Source: Winogradskyella sp. (lineage in GTDB: Bacteria > Bacteroidota > Bacteroidia > Flavobacteriales > Flavobacteriaceae). From it: DNA of 48,943 bases. The translations under genes were made by a program, and so were the position numbers. Position 1 is the first letter of the stretch. Each line of letters opens with the position of its first letter. This document shows, piece by piece, positions 42,527-48,943 of the stretch. The notes below the pieces were generated by a model. It searched no databases. It was not told the origin of the DNA and saw only the letters and a program-made list of their open reading frames with translations. The stretch lies in the NCBI GenBank assembly GCA_004211785.1, contig SHBX01000020.1:1-48943 (forward strand). Reading direction: 5' to 3'.

Positions 42527-44461
42527 ATGAAGAAGACTATATATTTACTAATAATAATTACGCTAATTTCTTGTGCTCAAAGCACTGAAAAGAATAAGGA
42601 AACTTCTGTTTTTTCTGAAGAAGCGCTTGTAGATGAAGCCATGAAAACTTTGGGTATAGAAAAATCGAAAACAGATTTTGTTGTTTCTAAAGTGTCACCA
42701 AGCAATTCTAAAGAAACTATTATTATCATTCCAGAAGTTATAAATGAAGACGAGGATGTATATGAACTCAATGGTAATATTTTAATAGTTGATAATACAA
42801 CAGGCAAGCAAAAAAATCTATATTTTGAAAGCCCTAAAGAAAATGGTTGGGTTTCTGATGCCGTATTTATAGAAGAAATCGCAATAGATACTTTAACCTA
42901 TAAACTTAATGATGCAGCTACTGCCTTTGGAATCACTACAAGATTTAGAAGCAGTTCGCAACCCAATCCGTATAATTCTAAAAGCATTTCGTTATACAAA
43001 AAAGAGGGGAGTAGTTTAAAAAAAATACTAGACACCTATCCTATTTATGAAAGTTTTGGAGAAGTTAATGTGAATATTAACGCATGTTATGCAGATATTA
43101 AGAATACAATTAATGCTTTAACTATAAGTGATACCGTAACTAATGGCTATTTTGATATTCTTGTAAAAAGCACCTTGTCTCAAACACATTATGGTAAAGA
43201 CGAAGATGGAGAATGTAACCCAAAGGAAAAAGTTATTTCTATTGAAGATGTAGTGCTAAGGTATAACGGCAATAGGTATAAAGAAATGACACGTACAAAT
43301 AGAAAAATTGCTAATGCATCGGATTTTAAAGCAGCTATTTCTAGCATGAAAACAAAAAATGTTCCACATATTGAAGCAACAAATTTTGACAGTTTTATAG
43401 ATGAAGACGATTATAAAGAAGTAGATGTTAAAGCGTTTAAATTAGAAACGGTATATCCCAATTTTTATAAAGAGGGTTATAATTATAGAGCGATAGCATC
43501 GTACAAAATAAAATTGTCTGATAAATTTTATTCCATTGTAGTTACCGTAAAGAGAGGAGATAATGAAATGGAATCTACTTTAATCAATTACGATTTAGAT
43601 GGAAATATCATTGGCCATCAAATGATTGCTTACGATGAAATAGCCGAAGGTATGTTTCGTGCCGAATCGAAAATAACCAATAAAGGTTTAGTAACCAACC
43701 AAGTTGCTTGGTATGAGGAACCGCAAATAGAACAATCTATCTACAGACTTACTAATGATGGTATGATTGATGAATTAAACACTAAGGTGTTAAACAATAA
43801 ATTACCCAACATTCCCTTAATTCTCTTAGCTTTAGATGGCCTTCAGTTGAACTTGTTAAATATTAAAACCGAATTAGTAGTTAGTGAAACGCATCCAGAT
43901 AATCCAGATGATTTTATAGTTGTTATTCCAGAAATTAAAAAAGAAGAAGAAAACTATTTAGAGTTTAACAGTCATATTATTATTGTAAATGGAAGCTCTG
44001 GAGAAGTTATGCAAAAGTCTGTTATAAATGGTTTAACATCTGAGGGTGAAGATGTAATTAAAAGTATTAAAATAGACAAAGGACCATATTTAGTAACTGA
44101 AAACACACATGCTTTTGGAATAATAATTCATCGATATGGTAATATTACAGTAACACCTTGGGAAAATGAAAGTCTTGAATTATTTGTGAAATCTGGCGAC
44201 ACGTTAAATAGTATTTTACAGAATTTTAATGTTATGAATTACGGTGGAGAAATAATTTCCGATTGCGAAGGTGGAGATACTCGTAATACAAGTGTTTTAT
44301 ATATTCAAACTGAGCATACAAATGGCTACTATGACATTTTGGTTGAAACCAAAATCATAGATACTGAAAATTTTCCTGATGAAAATGGAGAATGTAACAT
44401 TACAGAAAAGCTTTCAACACAACATAAGGTATTAAAATACAACGGAGACGTATATCTTTAA
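42527..44461 (+). CDS. Large lipoprotein with two diverged copies of one domain
   Basis: A 644-residue lipoprotein (MKKTIYLLIIITLISC, Cys16). Two tandem, distantly similar domains are visible: about 25-250 and about 425-644. Shared landmarks are VVSKVSPSNSKETIIIIPE / VVSETHPDNPDDFIVVIPE, an AFGI strand (TAFGITTRFR / HAFGIIIHRY), TNGYFDILVKS / TNGYYDILVET, DEDGECNPKEK / DENGECNITEK and VLRYNGNRY / VLKYNGDVY. A less similar middle segment (about 255-420) separates them. No catalytic motif is evident. The family is not recognised. It ends 147 bp before the rimO end remnant. Confidence 0.65.
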   Translation: MKKTIYLLIIITLISCAQSTEKNKETSVFSEEALVDEAMKTLGIEKSKTDFVVSKVSPSNSKETIIIIPEVINEDEDVYELNGNILIVDNTTGKQKNLYFESPKENGWVSDAVFIEEIAIDTLTYKLNDAATAFGITTRFRSSSQPNPYNSKSISLYKKEGSSLKKILDTYPIYESFGEVNVNINACYADIKNTINALTISDTVTNGYFDILVKSTLSQTHYGKDEDGECNPKEKVISIEDVVLRYNGNRYKEMTRTNRKIANASDFKAAISSMKTKNVPHIEATNFDSFIDEDDYKEVDVKAFKLETVYPNFYKEGYNYRAIASYKIKLSDKFYSIVVTVKRGDNEMESTLINYDLDGNIIGHQMIAYDEIAEGMFRAESKITNKGLVTNQVAWYEEPQIEQSIYRLTNDGMIDELNTKVLNNKLPNIPLILLALDGLQLNLLNIKTELVVSETHPDNPDDFIVVIPEIKKEEENYLEFNSHIIIVNGSSGEVMQKSVINGLTSEGEDVIKSIKIDKGPYLVTENTHAFGIIIHRYGNITVTPWENESLELFVKSGDTLNSILQNFNVMNYGGEIISDCEGGDTRNTSVLYIQTEHTNGYYDILVETKIIDTENFPDENGECNITEKLSTQHKVLKYNGDVYL

Positions 44462-44608
44462 TGCTTTTTTTAAGCCTTTATAGGTGTCATTTTCTTAAGT
44501 ATAAGATGTTGCATACCATCGGTATCAATTTTAAACCTGTTACTATTCCTTTATTATTCCTCTGTAAATGAATACCTGAAAGCATATATTTATTGTTTCA
44601 AATTTTAT

Positions 44609-44665
44609 AAAATAAAGATTATTGGAGCAGAAGATTTTGATTTATATGGTGAAGTAATCTCTTAA
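44609..44665 (+). pseudogene. rimO: Diverged copy of the rimO 3' end
   Basis: Translation in the right frame gives KIKIIGAEDFDLYGEVIS followed by TAA. The intact rimO ends KIKVIEAEDFDLYGEVVS and TAA. Fifteen of 18 residues are identical and 45 of 57 bases match, and most of the 12 differences are at third codon positions. The last serine codon is TCT here and AGT in rimO, so this is not a recent copy. A possible extension into 44520-44608 (GINFKPVT against GNYFVGRT) is too weak to include. No start codon or upstream rimO body is present. It lies between the large lipoprotein gene and the convergent TfoX_N-like gene. Confidence 0.72.
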
Positions 44666-44685
44666 AAAAAACTTGATTCCATTTT

Positions 44686-45009
44686 TTATTTCTTAGGCAA
44701 ACTCATCACAAAATCATAACTCTGATTTATGGTGTCTACTAATAATTTCTCATTATCATAGAGCGTTTCAGGTACTAAAACATAATCTTTCATTTTTGCA
44801 CCATAAGAATAATAATGCCCAGTATTATGATCTTCCATAAATTTTGAAGCGACTGGTTTTGGTAATCTAAAACCTATTTCTCCAGCTTTGTTCAACAATG
44901 CAAACATATAACCGTTTGCAGAGGTGTAAATCATGTTTTTGCCTTTGCGTTCAAAACGGTCGCATTGGTCAACGAGTTTATCAAAGAATTTTAGTTTCTC
45001 TTCCCACAT
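44686..45009 (-). CDS. TfoX_N-like small protein
   Basis: A 107-residue protein. The arrangement KNMIYTSANGYMFALLNKAGEIGFRLPK ... MEDHNTGHYYSYGAKMKDYVLVPETLYDNEKLL recalls the TfoX/Sxy N-terminal domain (YjbR-like beta fold), with the closing VPETLYDNEKLL helix start. This is a pattern match from memory, not certain. It has no signal peptide. It is convergent with the rimO remnant side and 23 bp downstream of the Ste24-type protease gene. Confidence 0.6.
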   Translation of the reverse strand: MWEEKLKFFDKLVDQCDRFERKGKNMIYTSANGYMFALLNKAGEIGFRLPKPVASKFMEDHNTGHYYSYGAKMKDYVLVPETLYDNEKLLVDTINQSYDFVMSLPKK

Positions 45010-45032
45010 AAGATTTTAGTTTCTTAAAGATA

Positions 45033-46265
45033 CTATTTTCTCATATTCTGAATACGCTGTAATAAAGTCGGGTGTGAATAATGCATAAAAACATAAGCTT
45101 TATGTGGTGTTAAATTACTCAGACTGTTTTTTGATAGCTTTTTTAGTGAACTAATTAGTGGCTCTGCTTTGTAAGTGTTTTTGGCATAGTCATCTGCTTG
45201 GTATTCAAACTTACGTGAAAAGTAATTCATAATAAGCCCAGTAATTTCAGAAATAGGCGAGTAGAGCAATCCAAAAGCGATAAGCCCAGCATGAAAACTC
45301 GGAATTTCAACACCTATAGCATTAGATAATAACGGATTAGAAATAAAAATGGATAGAATAAACAAAGTCAACCCAGTTAATAGTATTGAAGCAAAAAGGT
45401 TGAAAATAATATGTTTACATTTATAATGACCAACTTCGTGTGCTAATACCGAAATGATTTCTTCTTCATCCAAATCATTAATCAAAGTATCAAAAAGTGT
45501 GACACGTTTTTCACTTCCAAACCCCGAAAAATAAGCATTGGCTTTAGTACTTCGTTTAGAGCCATCAATAACAAAAATCTTCTTTAAGCTAAAGCCTACA
45601 GAATTAGCATAGTCTGATATTTTATTTCTTAATTCGCCATCTTCCAAAGGTGTTTGTTTATTAAATAGCGGTACAATTAATCGGGCATAAAACATATTCG
45701 TAAATACGGTGAATCCAGTAATTAAAGCCCATGCATATAGCCAAAAATGTTTTCCAGTTACTTGGTAAAACCAAACAATTAAGGCTAATAATCCACCACC
45801 TATAATAGTCATCATAAATAAACCTTTGATTTTATCTATAATAAAGAGTTTTTTAGTGGTTTTATTAAAACCAAAACGCTCTTCGATAACAAAGGTTTTG
45901 TAATAAGAAAAAGGAGTAGAGATGATATCGCTGGCCAGCATAATAATACCAAAGAATATCAATGAAACAATTATAGGGTTTTCAGAATAGCTTCTAGCAA
46001 TAGTATCAACATATTCAAATCCATTTAGAAATAAAAAACCAAGAGTTAATACTAGAGAAAACAAAGATGACCAAATTCCAAATTTATAATTTACAGTTTT
46101 ATAAGCTTGAGATTTTTTATAAGCATCTTCATCAAAAACATCAGCTAATTCAGCGGGAATTGCATCATTAAAATGTTTTGCATTTAAAGCATCTAGGATT
46201 TTATCTTTTATAAAATTGATAATGATAATGCCTATGATGATATAGAATAGAATTTCGGAATTCAT
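45033..46265 (-). CDS. M48 family peptidase, CAAX prenyl protease 1 (Ste24)-like
   Basis: A 410-residue membrane metalloprotease. Several hydrophobic helices (about 5-20, 63-80, 97-115, 150-170, 176-195, 286-335) surround the zinc site HEVGH (276-280, SVLAHEVGHYKCKH), with a downstream EYQADDYA supplying the third ligand. The SKRSTKANAYFSGFG motif (236-250) is diagnostic of the Ste24 group. In bacteria lacking prenylated proteins the role is membrane-protein quality control. The TrmH-family gene lies 9 bp upstream on the same strand. Confidence 0.9.
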   Translation of the reverse strand: MNSEILFYIIIGIIIINFIKDKILDALNAKHFNDAIPAELADVFDEDAYKKSQAYKTVNYKFGIWSSLFSLVLTLGFLFLNGFEYVDTIARSYSENPIIVSLIFFGIIMLASDIISTPFSYYKTFVIEERFGFNKTTKKLFIIDKIKGLFMMTIIGGGLLALIVWFYQVTGKHFWLYAWALITGFTVFTNMFYARLIVPLFNKQTPLEDGELRNKISDYANSVGFSLKKIFVIDGSKRSTKANAYFSGFGSEKRVTLFDTLINDLDEEEIISVLAHEVGHYKCKHIIFNLFASILLTGLTLFILSIFISNPLLSNAIGVEIPSFHAGLIAFGLLYSPISEITGLIMNYFSRKFEYQADDYAKNTYKAEPLISSLKKLSKNSLSNLTPHKAYVFMHYSHPTLLQRIQNMRK

Positions 46266-46274
46266 TTATTTAAA

Positions 46275-47072
46275 TTATTTAAAATCACGTTGTCGTTTAG
46301 CTTCAAAAATTAAAATACCAGCAGCAACAGAAACGTTCATAGAGTCTATGACGCCTTGCATAGGTATGCTCACATTTTGAGTTGCAGCGTCTCGCCATTC
46401 TTGAGTTAAACCATTGGCTTCAGTACCAACAACAATAGCTGTTGGTAATGTGTAATCTTGAGTATGATATGGTTTTGATTCTTGAAGAATAGCACTAAAA
46501 ATATTAAAGTTATATTTCTGTAAATAACTAATCACCTCATTACTATTTGCAACGGCAATTTCAGTTGTAAATACACAGCCAATACTAGAGCGAATAATAT
46601 TTGGGTTGTAAATGTCTGATTTTGGATTGGCAATAATTACAGCATCTACATTTGCTGCATCTGCAGTACGTAATAATGCACCAACATTCCCAGGTTTCTC
46701 AGGAGCTTCAGCAACTAGTATTAAAGGGTTTTTTGATGTGAGATGTAATGCTTCAAGCGTATGCGATTTTGTTTTACCAACAGCGATAACACCTTCTGTT
46801 GTTCCACGATGCGCTAATTTTTGAAATACCTCTTTCGAAATTTCAATAATTTCAATAGTGTAACGCTCCATAGCTTCTGCTTCACTTTCAGAAAATAAAC
46901 CAGGAAAATATAATAGTTTTTCAATATCATATCCACCTTTAATAGCAAGAGATAACTCACGTTTGCCTTCTAGTAAAAAACGTTCTGTTTTCTTGCGTTC
47001 ACGAGATTTATCTTTAAGCTGAACGAGCTGTTTTATTAATGGATTTTGCGGACTAGTTATAGATTTGTGCAT
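46275..47072 (-). CDS. TrmH family RNA methyltransferase
   Basis: A 265-residue SPOUT methyltransferase starting at ATG 47072 (MHKSITSPQNPLIKQLVQLKDK); the longer open frame to 47249 overlaps the divergent lipoprotein gene and is rejected. An N-terminal SpoU substrate-binding domain (1-95; RFLLEGKRELSLAI) precedes the knot domain: VAEAPEKPGNVGALLRTADAA (motif 1), IIRSSIGCVFTTEIA, AIVVGTEANGLTQEW (motif 2), and IPMQGVIDSMNVSVAAGIL (motif 3). It is expected to 2'-O-methylate rRNA or tRNA; the target is unknown. Confidence 0.88.
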   Translation of the reverse strand: MHKSITSPQNPLIKQLVQLKDKSRERKKTERFLLEGKRELSLAIKGGYDIEKLLYFPGLFSESEAEAMERYTIEIIEISKEVFQKLAHRGTTEGVIAVGKTKSHTLEALHLTSKNPLILVAEAPEKPGNVGALLRTADAANVDAVIIANPKSDIYNPNIIRSSIGCVFTTEIAVANSNEVISYLQKYNFNIFSAILQESKPYHTQDYTLPTAIVVGTEANGLTQEWRDAATQNVSIPMQGVIDSMNVSVAAGILIFEAKRQRDFK

Positions 47073-47139
47073 ACAATAGCAAAAGTAATGTAATTTTACA
47101 GGAATTGTAACGTCAAACCAATCAACTAAAAACCATATC

Positions 47140-47934
47140 ATGAAAAAACTACTATTATTATTTACTGCGGCAACCTTATTTGTAGCTTGTAAAAACGAGA
47201 CAAAATCTGAAACAGTAGTCGAAGAAGTCAAAAAAGAAGACATTACCACAAGTGTTTATCCAGAAAATATTACTAAGGTGTTTGATGCGCATGGAGGCAT
47301 TGATAACTGGAATAAAATGAAAACGTTGTCATTTACGATGAATAAGCCAAATGGAGCAGAAGTAACAACGACAAATTTAAAAACACGTGCAGAGTTAATC
47401 GACACACCAACTTATGCTGCTGGTTTTGATGGAAGAACTTTATGGGTTAATGAAAAAGATGGAAATGAATACAAAGGAAATGCAAAATTCTATAAAGGAC
47501 TAATGATGTATTTCTACGCTATGCCATTTATTGTAGGAGATGACGGTATTATTTATGAAGACGCTGAACCTTTAACTTTTGAAGGAAAAACATATCCAGG
47601 TGTATTAATTTCTTATGATGCAGGCGTAGGAATTTCTCCAAACGACCAGTACATTGTATATTACGATGCAGCTTCTGGACAAATGCAATGGCTAGCTTAC
47701 ACGGTTACTTTCGGAAAACAAGAAAAGAGTAAGAGATTTAGTTATATTCGTTACGATAATTGGCAAACGTTAAACGGATTAGCATTGCCAAAGAGTATTT
47801 CTTGGTATACCGTTGAAGAAGGACAACCTACTGAATTAAGAAACACAGTAGAGTTTGCTGATGTTGTAGTTTCAGAAGAAGCGCCAAAAGATGCTATGTT
47901 TGGAATGCCTAAAGGTGCTAAGATTATTGAGTAA
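47140..47934 (+). CDS. Uncharacterised lipoprotein (DUF6503-like)
   Basis: A 264-residue lipoprotein (MKKLLLLFTAATLFVAC, Cys17). After a short charged linker, a LolA-like beta fold is suggested by VFDAHGGIDNWNKMKTLSFTM, RTLWVNEKDGNEY, AMPFIVGDDGIIYEDAEP, YIVYYDAASGQMQWLAYTV and GLALPKSISWYTV. I believe the family is DUF6503, from memory. The mature N-terminus (CKNETK) matches that of the DUF4920 lipoprotein at 5007-5522. A bidirectional terminator follows. Confidence 0.7.
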   Translation: MKKLLLLFTAATLFVACKNETKSETVVEEVKKEDITTSVYPENITKVFDAHGGIDNWNKMKTLSFTMNKPNGAEVTTTNLKTRAELIDTPTYAAGFDGRTLWVNEKDGNEYKGNAKFYKGLMMYFYAMPFIVGDDGIIYEDAEPLTFEGKTYPGVLISYDAGVGISPNDQYIVYYDAASGQMQWLAYTVTFGKQEKSKRFSYIRYDNWQTLNGLALPKSISWYTVEEGQPTELRNTVEFADVVVSEEAPKDAMFGMPKGAKIIE

Positions 47935-47950
47935 TCTGATAAAATAAATT

Positions 47951-47981
47951 AAGAAAGGGAACCAATTTGGTTCCCTTTTTT
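47951..47981. terminator. Bidirectional terminator
   Basis: AGAAAGGGAACCAA-TTTGGTTCCCTTTTTT between the convergent lipoprotein gene and the BspA-like gene. Stem about 12-13 bp, with a T run on the plus strand and an A/T stretch on the other side. Confidence 0.8.
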
Positions 47982-47990
47982 GTTTCAATG

Positions 47991-48943
47991 CTATTTTAGG
48001 ATTACATTTTTCAGTTGTACATTTCCATCACTAGTTGTGATTTTAATAAAGTACATTCCTCTAGCATAATCTTGCACATTTAAGCTGAATTTTGACTTAT
48101 CAATGCCTTTAATACTTCTTATTGTGCTTCCATAAATATTACTAATCTGAATTGTCTTAATTTCAGTTTTTTCTACAGAAAGCGAAATTTCATTTTTTGC
48201 AGGGTTAGGATAAACAATAAGATTGTTTTTAGTAACAGAGTTTTGTGCCCTACAACTTGGGTCAACACTAGCGTCATAAATTGACCAGTCAAAATTATTT
48301 ATAATACTTTGCCTTGCTGTCGCACCACTACAATAATTAATATTCAAAGCATGAAGTTCTACATCATTCTGTAAATTTTGAGATGCCCAATTAATTAAAG
48401 TACTATCATAATTTGTTGTGGATAGATCTGAGAATGAAAGCATACCCAACATATCAGATACGTTACTTACATTCCAAGCACCAAGAGATTGATCAAAACT
48501 TTCTGCATTAAAAAACATAAACTGCATATCTGTCACATTGCTTACATCCCAATTATCTAGAGAATGATTAAAGTTATATGTAGTTGCGAACATCCTACTC
48601 ATATCAGAGGCATTGCTAACATCCCAATTATTAAGTGGTTGGTTGAAACTATCTGCACCACTAAACATACTACTCATATCATAAGCATTACTAACATCCC
48701 AAGTATTAAGTGGTTGATTAAAGTTAACTGTACTGCCAAACATACCGCTCATGTTTGATACATTACTAACATCCCAATTATTAAGTGGCTGATTAAAATT
48801 AATTGTGCTACCAAACATAAAGCTCATATTAGACGCACTACTCACATCCCAATTATTTAGTGATTGGTTAAAATCGTGAGCGTCATAGAACATTCTATAA
48901 AAGTCTGTAATATTACTGGTATCCCATTGGTTTAATGCTTGAT
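47991..48943 (-). CDS. BspA-like (DUF285) repeat protein with T9SS sorting domain, 5' end beyond the window
   Basis: The frame is open from the window edge to the TAA at 47991, so only the C-terminal 317 residues are seen. The methionine at 48893 is internal, because the reading frame upstream of it continues the repeat (QALNQWDTSNITDFYR). At least seven 25-residue repeats of the form FNQPLNNWDVSNVSNMSGMFGST occur, the BspA-like DUF285 repeat. A cysteine-containing spacer (YCSGATARQS) and a type A T9SS sorting domain (NLIVYPNPAKNEISLSVEKT ... YARGMYFIKITTSDG) follow. It is an exported, probably surface-bound repeat protein. Confidence 0.85.
   Translation of the reverse strand, partial: QALNQWDTSNITDFYRMFYDAHDFNQSLNNWDVSSASNMSFMFGSTINFNQPLNNWDVSNVSNMSGMFGSTVNFNQPLNTWDVSNAYDMSSMFSGADSFNQPLNNWDVSNASDMSRMFATTYNFNHSLDNWDVSNVTDMQFMFFNAESFDQSLGAWNVSNVSDMLGMLSFSDLSTTNYDSTLINWASQNLQNDVELHALNINYCSGATARQSIINNFDWSIYDASVDPSCRAQNSVTKNNLIVYPNPAKNEISLSVEKTEIKTIQISNIYGSTIRSIKGIDKSKFSLNVQDYARGMYFIKITTSDGNVQLKNVILK
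48422..48943 (-). repeat. Tandem 75-bp repeats encoding BspA-like 25-residue units
   Basis: The conserved Phe recurs at exactly 25-residue spacing, and CATCCCAATTATTAAGTGG-type DNA blocks recur every 75 bp. DNA similarity between neighbours is high, so the array could expand or contract by recombination. It continues beyond the window edge. Confidence 0.85.

Noticed and set aside
44462..44608. Extension of the rimO remnant further upstream
   Set aside because: Scattered matches (GINFKPVT against GNYFVGRT; EYLK against TYLK) need frame changes and gaps. They are too weak to separate from chance, so only 44609-44665 is annotated.
35914..44608. Integrase, transposase or phage gene that would explain the accessory block
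   Set aside because: I read all frames in this block and found no tyrosine or serine recombinase motif, DDE transposase or phage structural gene.
47073..47249. Longer start of the TrmH-family methyltransferase
   Set aside because: The added residues are not family-like and overlap the divergent lipoprotein gene.
48422..48943. Possible CRISPR array from the regular 75-bp repeats
   Set aside because: The repeats are in frame and encode BspA-like units. There are no unique spacers and no cas genes.

Overview
The window looks like chromosomal DNA of a Flavobacteriaceae member (Bacteroidota). The evidence is as follows: AT-rich DNA; two secreted proteins ending in type IX secretion (T9SS) C-terminal sorting domains, one at each edge of the window; many lipoproteins; a TonB-dependent receptor of the outer-membrane beta-barrel family; TAnnTTTG promoter -7 boxes; A-rich upstream regions without Shine-Dalgarno sequences; and the Bacteroidota-type order rpmB-rpmG-DUF4295-ftsY. 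A marine genus near Winogradskyella or Psychroserpens is plausible, but the genus is inference. I see no rRNA, tRNA, CRISPR array, integrase, transposase or phage gene.

Layout. 1-3.3 kb: a large leucine-rich-repeat T9SS cargo protein and a small membrane protein. 3.4-9.3 kb: housekeeping genes (MazG-like pyrophosphohydrolase, branched-chain aminotransferase, DUF4920 lipoprotein overlapping a tRNA-modifying methyltransferase, a TIGR01777 epimerase-like protein, RlmF and a Tat-exported epimerase-like lipoprotein). 9.5-16.6 kb: a minus-strand run with a Crp/Fnr regulator, a transglutaminase-like/carboxypeptidase-regulatory membrane pair, HtpG, and a secreted S9 peptidase resembling plant chloroplast glutamyl endopeptidase. 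16.7-22.7 kb: a FabH-type synthase, a TonB-dependent receptor, a CoA-binding protein and a Na+/solute symporter. 22.8-34.5 kb: mainly plus-strand core genes: recR, a phosphoribosyltransferase/HAD pair, a 2-oxoacid dehydrogenase E2, a DnaQ-like exonuclease with a fumarylacetoacetate-hydrolase family gene, Hpt-cinA, rpmB-rpmG-DUF4295, ftsY, an SRPBCC protein, a lipoprotein amidase and a serine hydrolase.

34.6-44.7 kb: rimO, then about 8.7 kb of less conserved genes: a TPR sensor kinase/LytTR regulator pair, a probably surface-exposed cadherin/DUF1566 lipoprotein, and a run of unrecognised lipoproteins and membrane proteins. This stretch ends in an unannotated, diverged copy of the last 19 codons (stop included) of rimO (44609-44665). 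The two rimO 3' ends therefore bracket the accessory block like the scars of an insertion or replacement. I consider this the most interesting structure in the window. 44.7-48.9 kb: a TfoX_N-like protein, an Ste24-type protease, a TrmH-family RNA methyltransferase, a lipoprotein, and the C-terminal part of a BspA-like 25-residue-repeat T9SS protein cut by the window edge.

Other hidden signals include a Flavobacteriaceae-type dispersed repeat upstream of ftsY, perfect palindromes in the ilvE/DUF4920 and S9 peptidase/FabH divergent regions, a 50-codon ribosome-associated gene, and about a dozen hairpin terminators. Family assignments come from reading motifs and from memory; no database search was run.
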